From Nymphaea colorata (taxonomy: Eukaryota; Streptophyta; Magnoliopsida; Nymphaeales; Nymphaeaceae): 64,000 nucleotides of DNA. The stretch is taken from assembly GCF_008831285.2 (NCBI RefSeq), contig NC_045138.2:22601934-22665933 (forward strand), in the 5' to 3' direction. The first letter of the stretch is position 1. Each line of letters begins with the position of its first letter. The notes beneath the pieces were generated by a model. That model was not told where the DNA came from. It saw only the letters and a program-made list of their open reading frames with translations, and ran no database searches. Positions 46,958 to 57,000 of this stretch are shown here, piece after piece. A program made the position numbers and the translations under genes.

Positions 46958-49001
46958 ATGGACGAAGGGGATGATGCCGATTTGCTTGCTCTGCTTCAGT
47001 CGCTGGTTGATCCTCCCGATTGCCCTCCCATGTCTTCCGTCCCCTCTGTCGGGTTTCTGGTCGATCCTCCAGATTGCCCCTCCATGTTTTCCGTCCCCTC
47101 TTTCGGGTTCCAGCAAGAATGTACCCTGACAGAAGCATGTTGGGCCGAAACTGTGGGCAGTAATTCAGTAATCGGGACCGGAACCCCACCGGAAAGGGCG
47201 GTATTGAGCTACTATTTGTCGGATGAGACCGGTGGAGAGGTTTGGATGGGTTTTAACCCTAGCTACAACGGCGAATCGTCCAACGGAAGGATTCCCGTAG
47301 ATTCATCGCCGATCGACGGCGATGAACGGCTTCCCTCAAGGTTCGCTGATCCTCAACTTGGTGCGGTAGATGGCTTCGTCGCGGGGGAGGTCGACGAAAA
47401 GAAGGAGAATCGGGAAGCCGCTGAGGATCTCGTTGTGGGATCGCTGCGCCTTCCTCCCGATGATCCGCCAAGTTCTTCACCGTGGCCCGACCTCGAAGTT
47501 GTTGATCTGTTCGTGGATCCACCGGAGAAAGGAACTAAATGCGTCTTACCTGCGAAGGACGAAGGCGATTCGGATTATTTGATTAAGAAACGCAAAAGGT
47601 ATATAGATGTTTTTAATCGTATTTGGCAGAGTCGTTTAGAACTGTATGTTTGATCTTGTTAACATGGATTCGTTATTATGTTTGCTTTTGAGAATTTATG
47701 GGGATCTTTGAAGTGAATTTACGAATGACCCGATCCTGTACACTTTGCATGTTGCAGAGCACACAGAAATATTTAGAAGCAACAAAGCGACAATAGGGTT
47801 CATGGAGGAATTTTTGGGAAAAAAAAATTACGTCAAATCATGTAAAAATAAAGTTCTTAAAGCTAAACATGGTATAGTGTTGCTTTGGAGGATTTTTGGG
47901 GGAAAAAAATTATGTCAAATCATGTAAAAAATGAAAGTTCTTAAAGCTAAACATAGTATAGTGTAGCTTTCCTCTCCCATTATCCTGTTTCTTCACATCT
48001 TGTGAATCAAATTTTGAAAACTCTCTCCTTTCTGCGTTGCGTGGCTATTTTCTTTCAACAAATGGGGTATTTCTGCAATTCTTATTTCAGGTACAGACCA
48101 GTCATGTTCCTGCTGCTATCAGAGGAATTATGAGAAGTGTTTCTTTCATTTGATTTCCGTATCTCTCATAATACCTTGATGCCAATTTCTACGGTAATGA
48201 TTTACAGAGGAAGGGATGATAAAACAATGTTTTATACAGCCCAAATTTTTTATTGTACCCACCGTCTGAATTGCATCGTGATAAGCTACTCTGTAACTGT
48301 CTTGAAAGGAGAAACAATTTTTCCATCCGCTGCAAAAGTACGAGGTCGCGGTTCTCTATTCGGGGATTGTATTTGTTTTCTTTCAGGCAGATGAGGAACA
48401 GAGACTCGGCGTTGCGGTCAAGGGAGAGGAAGAAGACGTACGTCAAGGATCTGGAAATGAAGAGCCGGTTCCTCGAGTTCGAGTGCCGGAGGCTCCAGCA
48501 GGCGCTTGCGCTTTGCTGCGCGGAGAACCATGCCCTCCGTGTTCGCGCCTTCAGCTTGGAAGCCTCCACGGCCAGACAGGAGTCTGCTGTACTCCGTACG
48601 GGTAAATATGCCAAATGATTCTTCCGCAGTTCGTCACATAGAGCATTCCCTTGACCATGGTTTTTGTCTTCTTCTTTATGGCCCTCTCAGAATCCCTGCC
48701 GTTGGATTCCCTGCTCTGGCTCGTGGCGCTCGTCTGGAGGGTGTTTCTTCCCCTGAACGCCCGATCCTCCGAGGAGGGAGGCGTCGGCGTGGAAGAAGGG
48801 AAAAGGAGAACATCGGCTCCCGTTGCCCCGACAAAACGGGTGATAAATGAACGACTGTTCGGATCTAGGTTGGTGCTTCTCAGGCGCCGTTGCAGAGCCG
48901 CGAGGAAGAAGATGAAAGGGTTCAGAGACTTCGCCGTCCGGCAGTGTATCCTTGGGCTTGGCTTTTTCTTAGCAGCTTTTGTTTCCTTCTGTTTCTTTTG
49001 A
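46958..49001 (+). CDS. bZIP60: bZIP60-like transcription factor, membrane-anchored ER-stress (UPR) regulator
   Basis: bZIP60/OsbZIP50-type factors are held in the ER membrane until IRE1 splices their mRNA, which yields a nuclear activator of chaperone genes. Three exons, 46958-47598, 48387-48601 and 48691-49001, encode 388 residues. An acidic N-terminal region holds a tandem 18-residue repeat at 16-51. Exon 1 ends with the basic KKRKR, completed across the intron. The bZIP basic region QMRNRDSALRSRERKK follows, with Asn218 and Arg226 spaced N-x7-R and heptad leucines at 236, 243 and 250. A conserved QESAVLRTESLPLDSLLWLV block leads into a predicted membrane segment at about 288-307. The unspliced frame then ends in a second hydrophobic stretch (about 371-388). 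The protein is longer than Arabidopsis bZIP60 (295). The ATG is the first in frame and precedes an acidic MDEGDDADLL. Confidence 0.88.
47003..47110 (+). repeat. 54-bp coding tandem duplication in bZIP60 exon 1
   Basis: Two 54-bp units (47003-47056 and 47057-47110) encode LVDPPDCPPMSSVPSVGF and LVDPPDCPSMFSVPSFGF. The period is a multiple of three, so the frame is kept. Confidence 0.95.
47804..47967 (+). repeat. Imperfect 83-bp tandem duplication in bZIP60 intron 1
   Basis: GGAGGAATTTTTGGG... from 47804 is repeated as GGAGGATTTTTGGGG... from 47887. Both continue through TCAAATCATGTAAAAA and TTCTTAAAGCTAAACAT, with a few substitutions and indels. Confidence 0.9.
48691..48850 (+). promoter_or_regulatory. 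Overlapping-frame segment predicted to be used after IRE1 splicing of bZIP60
   Basis: Exon 3 is open in two frames. The annotated frame encodes the membrane anchor and ends at 49001. The other ends at 48850 and from 48761 encodes PILRGGRRRRGRREKENIG, a nuclear-localisation-like basic tail. Moving from the first to the second requires removal of n nucleotides with n = 2 mod 3. That is the class of the 20-nt and 23-nt IRE1 introns known for rice and Arabidopsis orthologues. Total length after removing 20 or 23 nt would be 331 or 330 residues. The exact loops were not resolved: CNGNNG words occur at 48696, 48699, 48734 and 48769, and none is paired at 20 or 23 nt. Confidence 0.55.
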
Positions 49002-49024
49002 TGTTGATGGAAGTTTATTTTGAG

Positions 49025-49030
49025 AATAAA
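49025..49030 (+). terminator. Candidate polyadenylation signal of bZIP60
   Basis: AATAAA lies 24 bp after the bZIP60 stop codon. The position is close but acceptable for a plant near-upstream element. Confidence 0.45.
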
Positions 49031-51239
49031 ACAAAAGGGTAGATAATCAATTGCTCCTTATCGTTAAGGATATCGTAGTTGTAAAGTTTTGCACCCATAT
49101 GTTGCCCTTTGTCGTGTAATATAATCCCCATTTACTTACGGTGATCGGGAAGGTTTAAAAAAAAAAAAAACTTCGTTTCGTTTCTGCTGCACAATTAGCA
49201 CTTGGTAGTTGGATAGACGCCTTTGATGAAATAGATGACACCTTTGATGGAAATACATGAAACGGATGGAAGTGGGACTTGACATGGCGAAGGTTAACCC
49301 TTTGTTTACACCAATGGTCATACCAGTTTGGTTTACCAGTTCACCCATGCTGTTGCTTAGCAAGATGAAATACAAAGAAAGCAAAGTTTTAGTTCCTTTG
49401 AACCTACGTTCGATCTCTCTCTCCATCTATCTTTTCAAAGAAAGAGGTTCTCTTCATCATTTACAGGGAGATTCCAATTCAGTTGATTGGATTTACATGT
49501 TTTGCATATATACTGGATTTGCAATTTGTGTACATACGATTGAGAAAAATTGTTTTCAAATTTGGTAGCTGATTGTTCATGCTTCACTTTGTGCTTTATT
49601 TTTACGGTTGTAACTTGTTTGGATTCCCATTTTGGTACACACCTTTATCAGCTGGTCTGTGCTTTCACTTTACTAATGTTTTTCAATTTTTGCCACAAAA
49701 AAATGTGTTGGTTCTTTGCCCTTAACCTCATTTAGCTGATCACTTGTTTGCGTGCCTTCCATGTCTTGAACAAATCTGGTTTCATTGATTCTTCCAAACA
49801 CCCTCTCTTAAGTTCAATGGTCTTATAATTACGTTAAACTTGCAACATACCTATTTCATTCAACAGATCTTCAAGTTGATCTCGGTGGAGTTGTACTTGA
49901 TGATCAACTCTTAGCAAGTTTATCTCTTAAAAAATGAAAATCAGCAGGTTTGGTTTTGTTGTCAAAAACTGAGTTGGGGCTCAAGCAAGCAGCTCGTTTA
50001 TTGTTACACCAAAGGTAGGCACATGAGTTAAGTCAAACATGAGCGTTTTCATCAAATGTTCCATCCAAGTTATCTGAGCAACAACATTGGCCAAGTCTTT
50101 GTATTCTACTTTCTGTTGGATGTAGATAAACAATGTGTGTTTTTTGGCTCAAGGGTATGATATTTGAAAGAAGAAGATTGCGTATCTTCTTGTGAGCTCC
50201 CCCCCACGCCCCGCTTCTAAATTTTCTGCGATCTGTATTTTTCTAAGCATAAATGTTAATACTGGACTCTTTTAAATGACAAATTCATAGTTTATTTTGC
50301 CCTTGAGATTTATACATATATTCACAAACCCTACGGACTATAAGGTAGGGTTTAGATGCAATGTAAAAAAATGTAGGGTGAAACAAAGAAAACATAGGAA
50401 GTTTCCTTGGTAATTTTAATGGGAATTTTTTTCGAATGATGAAAAGTGCACCTTGTTTCGATTCATTTTCTTTTTCAACCTAAAAGAAAAACTTTCATCT
50501 TGTTTAGATTTGAGGGTGAGATTATGAAGTTCTCCACGTTTAATGAAACTTTTGAATTATCTCACGATTCGGAATTTCCATTTCCAAAATTCAATCTTCC
50601 GTGCTCCACCTCAGGTTGGTGAATGCAAAATGCATGTGCTGAGTTTGTCAATCATACGTTGAAAGTTTGTCCTATCTAAAAGCCTTTGTGCAATGATCAG
50701 CAATTTGACCGTTGCTTCATGTCGAATTTGCGTGGATCAGATATTGGAATATTGTATTCATGAACTAACAGTCAATATGAATATGTTTGGTTTGTTTGTG
50801 AATAAATAAAAAAATGTTTTAATGTATAATGCGGCTCGACTGTGATAGTATGAGTGGCTGGAGATTAGTATTGAACACCTAGATACTTTGGTAACAAAAT
50901 TTAATTACTGAGCTTTGTATTTTCCATGAGGTATTCAAATTCCACTTAGGATTTTGAGACTGTCACTTTTTTTTGTGTTATTGTATTGGATTTAAGCCAA
51001 GGAAAACACAATATGTTAACGACATATTTTGGGACATGCTGCCCGATTAGAGTCGCAAAATGCAGTTAGGCGAATATTTGATTTGCCTCAAAATAAGATG
51101 ACTTGACCAAGGTTTACTTTGAGATAGAACTACTCGAAGGTAGCATGAAGAAGCAGATATGGTTGTTGAGGTTGTTGCATGAATTTGAGAAGATTGCTGC
51201 AAACCGAATATCCAATTTTGCTTTGTTGGGATAGAATAA
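49031..51239. other. Intergenic spacer, no recognised gene
   Basis: AT-rich sequence with short frames only. No repeat structure or RNA gene was identified. Confidence 0.5.
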
Positions 51240-51760
51240 TATATTCTTACAAGTCATCTGCACGGGAAATGGTTCAATAGAACTTCTCCATCGCTAAAGC
51301 TCATGCCATTGCTCCAATGGAAAATCCACAGTTTTCGATTCAAACAATCCCCATTCATGTAAATTCCTTCAGTTGAATGAGCTACCTTAAGACGGACGCA
51401 AAAAGGTTTTAATGGTCCAAAGTCTTTCATTTGAAAATCACGAGAAAGGTAGACTTTAAATTTTTCAATGATGTCCTTCTGAATGTCATCTATATATACC
51501 AAGGCAACAGCAATAGATCACCGGGGGGGAAAAGCGAATAGTAAATAATCACCTTTCCATTTGACAAATCCAAAATTTTGAAGATTGAAGGTTGATCTTT
51601 CGTTGCCAATCACTTGGCTTCGGATCATTGTTGGGTTCAATCCCCTCCATTTGGAGGATCCATATGGAATGCGACCAAAAGAAAAAAAGAAATAAGGAGA
51701 AGTATCACGGGTCACCTGCACTTGAATTAGTAGCTTTTGAAAAGGATCTATTGCCAAAAT
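51240..51760 (-). mobile_element. Copia reverse transcriptase fragment
   Basis: On the minus strand, MVYIDDIQKDIIEKFKVYLS and FQMKDFGPLK (ORF 51254-51502) match the Copia RT region around and after the YVDD box, here YIDD. The preceding frame at 51518-51757 carries NFGFVKWKGDYLLFAF, equivalent to the stretch just before that box, with a frame break between. No LTRs were seen nearby. Confidence 0.8.
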
Positions 51761-52389
51761 TTGTGGACTAAAATTGAATTATAAAAGAATCGTTTAAAAC
51801 TTTAAAGAACAGGGAGGCCCAACCGTTTTGTGCGTGCTTGGCTTGGGGGCGCTTCTTCTTGCTTTATACTGTTCTTCTTTGAGGGATGAACAGACTTGTT
51901 CTCCTATCACATTGAAGCCGTTGGAGAGATTAAAAGAGATAGAAAGTGAGATTAAGAGAAGAAAAAATTTTCTTATTTAGGGCTTTTCTTTGTTTTTTGT
52001 AAAGATTGAGATAAAAGAAAGGAGGCATTTGTTGTGGGAAGGTGGTCATTGCTTAGGTTCTATTTTAGTGATTGTTGGGCTTTTGGATGTGTTGACATTG
52101 TGTATGTCTCCTTTGTAACCATTCTTACACTGCACTGTGAATTATGGTTGGGTACCCGATTCGTGATGGGATGGACTTGGGCTTGATACCTGGCCAGCCA
52201 GATAAAAAAAAAAAATTGTCGGTTTGGGGCTCCACTCAGCCTGATATATATGTTCAAAAACTCTTTCTCTCTCTATGAACTTGACCTGCATCTTTGTTAG
52301 TCCTTAGGCTCATGAGTCATGCATACCCTCCTATATATATATATATACATGCATATATAGTGATAGGTCATTAATTGAAAATGTTTGCA
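51761..52389. other. Spacer with low-complexity tracts
   Basis: Contains a GA/TTT-rich stretch at about 51920-52025, an A-run at about 52204 and a (TA)n tract near 52333-52347. No gene was recognised. Confidence 0.5.
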
Positions 52390-52680
52390 CCACACGAGCT
52401 TTTCAGCTTCAAGGCAAACACCTGAATTGCCGACCAAGATGGGGCTGACACCGGAGAGACAAAGATGACACAAGCCAGAAAACCTTGTGGTGCACCATAT
52501 GCAATCAAGAGTTTTCCACCCGCAGTTCTTTCAGCCACTATGTTTCTGTCCGCACTGGATTGATGTTGTCACTGTGCGCTTCAGCTCATCAATCTCCGGC
52601 GATGACCTCCCATCCATAAGCCCCTTATAGGAAGCGATTTCCTAAAGTGAGGCTGTTGTTTTGACCTGCATTTGCCCTTA
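52390..52680 (+). pseudogene. Decayed zinc-finger-like segment, copy 1
   Basis: One frame reads KTLWCTICNQEFSTRSSFSHY, a C-x2-C...H arrangement like the start of a BED/C2H2 finger, then loses its frame. The same order of blocks recurs at 53660-53960 (CTTGTGGTGCAC, AGTTTTCCAC, CCTTGACCTGCAT-like). The parent family is uncertain; hAT-type transposase or host zinc-finger gene are both possible. Confidence 0.35.
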
Positions 52681-53659
52681 AGCTTTTCCTGGCGCAATTC
52701 TATCCACCAAGAAGTTCATCAGATTCAGCGACCAAAAACTTCGATTCTTGACACCAGCAGGACCTACTAGTGGGGTGGCCATGCTCCTACTCAGCCACCG
52801 AATGCCAAAGCTCGTATTCCTGATGTAAACAACCTTCTAACCACCCAAGAATCCACAAGGCTGAGGGCCTGCTATACCTTGAGGTTGAGTGTTCAATCTC
52901 TGACTCTGCCGTCAATTGTTGAAATGCCAGATGCGAAGATCTTGATCTAAACATGTTACTAAGGCAGGCAACCGCTCAAAAACCCACAAGGCCAACGGAG
53001 AACTACCAGCCTTACAGGTGGGGGGTCATGATCTTGATCAGTGATCTTGCTGCCTTTTTTTCTTTCTTTCGCAAATTTGATCCTATGATTGTAATACAAT
53101 TTACATTGTTAAAGGTTTTGTAATATGATGACCAACCAGCTAAAGCATTGATGTTTTTATGTATGGTCCAAATCCATTATTTTTTCTTTTTTTAATCTTA
53201 TCCAAGGAAGAAACCATTTTGTTTTACAAATATGCGTTAAGCTTAAGTAGCTCGTTGATTTTGTGATCGAGGCTTGCAACTTTATAACAACTGCTGCAAC
53301 ACAGCCAACACCTATAAATGATATATTTAACCATTGTCAAATGTAGTTACTTCTGATAGCTCATGGCCCATTCACTATAGATGAATATTCAAGATAATAA
53401 GTAAATAAAATATAAGAAATATTGGAACTAAGATTCCTTTCTTTTTCTGTCATTTCATAAAAAATAATAATATGATTCAAACTGAATCTTGACAGTATTG
53501 AGACTTTCCAGATCATGTGGTTGGGTTGATCAGTCTTTGGCCATGACCTCCTAATAACATGGGCTCGTAGGAAGTCATTTCAGACACCGCACAAAGAGAA
53601 AGCGATGGGCTACGGACTTCACCTACGTCTTGCTCAGCCCTTACTCTCATCGAGCATGT
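52681..53659. other. Spacer between the two zinc-finger-like segments
   Basis: A moderately balanced stretch (52700-53040) is followed by AT-rich DNA. No recognised coding region. Confidence 0.45.
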
Positions 53660-53960
53660 CCATATATATATATTCCAACTTTACAGCGAACACTTGAATT
53701 GCTGACCGAGATGGGGCAGATGTCGACGCTGACAAAGACGGCACAATCCAGAAATGCTTGTGGTGCACTATGTGTGGTCAAAAGTTTTCCACTCGCAATG
53801 CTATCAGCTGTCACGATTCTATCCATAGTGCGCTTCACCTCACCGATCTCCGACAATGGACTGCATCGACGAGCCCCTTGTAGAAAGTGATTTCCTGGAG
53901 TACTGCACAAAGCTAAAGTGGAAGCCTGAGGGCTTGACCTGCATCTCGGTCAGCCCTCAA
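53660..53960 (+). pseudogene. Decayed zinc-finger-like segment, copy 2
   Basis: One frame reads IQKCLWCTMCGQKFSTRNAI, again C-x2-C with Lys-Phe-Ser-Thr-Arg spacing, followed within the segment by MDCIDEPLVESDFLEYCTKL in another frame. It is similar to copy 1, about 1.27 kb upstream, through the end of the segment, and is interrupted by frame changes. Confidence 0.35.
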
Positions 53961-54089
53961 AGGCCAGTCATACTAAATGGCACGAATAGTAAGTCCTGTC
54001 CAACACACTTTTGTTTTGGCAATCCGACTACTAGTGCTATTTTCCCATTTGTTTGATAACTTTAAGAATAAAACATGAAGTCTTTCAGT

Positions 54090-57000
54090 CTTCTCTTTGT
54101 TTTATATCCGATTTGTTCTGTCTGGCATTTGTTTTATGTATTGTATTTTCTATCTCATCTTTGTGTCTTGTGATGTCTATTATGTTCGTTATGTCTATTC
54201 TTTCATATGTTTGTTTTCAGTTATAATTGTTCTATTTTTTCCATTCAGCGTTTGTGCCATTAACTCATATTTAATTTCAATAGTTCATGTTCCAAATAAT
54301 ATCTTTTTCAATTATTGACTACACTTGTAAAACTTCTCTAACCCCTATCTATAAAACCTCACTGATTCCTATCCCATCGGACCCACTCTGATTGTCACTA
54401 CACCCCCCTAACCAGGTGGATGTGGCATCGGTTGTGTATGTTAAACAAGCACTACTCTAGGTAGCAGGCTAGACCCACATAAAGTACATAGGCCAAGTCA
54501 ACTAAGACATCCAAATTCTTCTATGTCGCTTTTTTACATCAATATGTAGTTATATAAGTTTTGTGTACTCAACAAACATTGGCTGATATTAACTTGTATT
54601 TTATTTCAGTAGTTCAAGTTTCATATAATATATATCCCAATTACAAATTGCACTTGTAAAACCTCTCTAACCCTTGTCTGTAAAACCTCCCTGACCCTTG
54701 TCTGTGAAACCTCCTTGACCCATATCCCACTGGACTCACTATGATTCTTAGTACAACACCCTAACCAGGTGGATGCAACATCAATTATGGATGCTAAACA
54801 AGCACAGCTCTAGGTGGCAGGCTTGACCCACTTAGAGAACGTAGGCCAAGTCAATAAGGACACCCAAATTCCTCTCTGTTGCTATTCTTCGACAGTATAC
54901 CCTTTGTATATTTCGGCAAACATTTGCAAATATTAATTCAAAGAGTTGTTGGATTTTGAAAATATCACAAACTAACATATGAGGATTCATGTAAGACATA
55001 AAAAGAATAAAATTTGCCAAAGTATTGTAGATACATTTGTGCTCATTATGTATAGCATAAATGCAAAGCAAAAACATGAATAACATGATGAACATTATCT
55101 CTAATCAACGTGAATCACTTAAGTAGGGTCCATCAAAGTAAATTCAATGAATCTTCAAAATCCTCGTGTTGTTGAAAAAATCATCGTCATAAACCTACCT
55201 TACCTCTTACAATATTAATCCTTGTCATTGGTTAGACTCTCTTTCACATTAAAAAAGCTTCAACCAACAAAAATTCATATTTTCATGCAACACAGTCGTT
55301 AGTAGAGAGTACTTATTTTTTGTAGAAACAGTGTTATCCTCACGTGTAAGTTGACTGTGTTTTTATTTAGTCGGACTGGGTAAACACATATAAATATTAG
55401 CATGGGTGCTATGCTGAGAAGGCATTGCACCAACCCCAACTCACAAGTTGTGCAAAAGAATTGAGAGACTTTTTGTGTTGTCTTTTCTGTCCTAGGTTAT
55501 GTTTTGTGATGTCTATTATGTTCATTACGTCTCTTCTTTTTTACATTTGTTTTTTTGTGTTGTTGTTGTTCTATTTGTTTCATCCAGTGTTTGTGACATT
55601 ACCTCACATTTAATTTCAGTAGTTCATGTTTAAGATAATGTCTATTCCAATGACAAACTATACTAGTAAAACTTCCCTTACCGTTATTTGTAAAACCTCC
55701 CTGACCCCTATCCTATCGAACCCACTTTGATCCTTAGTATAGCACCCTAACCAGGTGGATGCGGCATCAGTTATAGATGCTAAAGAAACACTGCTCTAGC
55801 TAGCAGGCCTAACCCATGTAAAGTACATAGACTAAGTCAATTAGGACATCCAAATTCCACTTGATTTTTTTTCTTCTACAGTATATAGTCATAACTCTTT
55901 TGTATATTTCGACAAACATTTGTAGATATTAATTCAAAGAGTTGTTAGATTTTGAACAGATCACAAACTAACATATGAGGATTCATGAAAGACAACAAAA
56001 AAGGAGAAAATTTGCCAAAGTATTGTAGATACACTTGTGCTCATTATAAATAGCTCAAACACAAAGAAGAAACATGAACAACATAATGAACATTATCTCT
56101 ACTCAACATGAATCAGTTAAGCATGGTACATCAAAGTAAATTCGATGAATCTTCAAAACCATCCTGCTGCTGAAAGAATCATCGTTAAGACCTGCCTCTC
56201 TTCTTACAATATTAATCCATGTCATTGACTAGGCTACTCTTTCACATTAAAAGAGCTCCAAGCAATAGAAATCTAGATTTTCATGCAACACAGTCGTCTA
56301 TAGCAATTACTTATTTTATGCAGAAACAATATCATTCTCACGTAGAACTTGACTGTGTTTTTGTTTATGCAGCTCGAGGAAAAACGTACTAAGATAAACA
56401 CAAGTGCTCTGCTGAGAAGACATTGTACCAACCCCAACTCACAAGTTGCGGAAAAGAATGAAGAAATTTTCTATACTATCTTTTTTGTCCCACATTTGTG
56501 TCGGTTTGTTCTTTCTAACATTTGTTTCTGTTGTGATTGTTCTATTTGTTCTATCTACTATTTGTGTCATTAATTTGCATCTAATTCCAATACTTCATGT
56601 TTTAGATAATATTTTTTCCAATTACAAACTACATTTATAAAACCTTCCTGACCCTTATTTGTAAAACCTCCTTGACCCCTATCCCATGGACCCTCTCTAA
56701 TTCTTAGTATAACCCTCTAACCAAATGGATGCAGCATAAGTTCTGGATGCTAAACAAGCACTACTACAGGTAACAGGCTTGACCCATATAAGTACGTAGG
56801 TCAAGTCAACTAAACATCCAAATTCCTCTCAGGTGTTTTTATTCTACAGTATATAGTCTTATTACCTTTGTATATTTTAGCAAACATTTGCAGACATTAA
56901 GTCAAAAAGTTGTTGGATTTTGATAATATCACAAACAAACATACTAGGATTCATGAGCGGCGATAAAAAGAAGGAAACTTGTCAAAGTATTTGTAGATAC

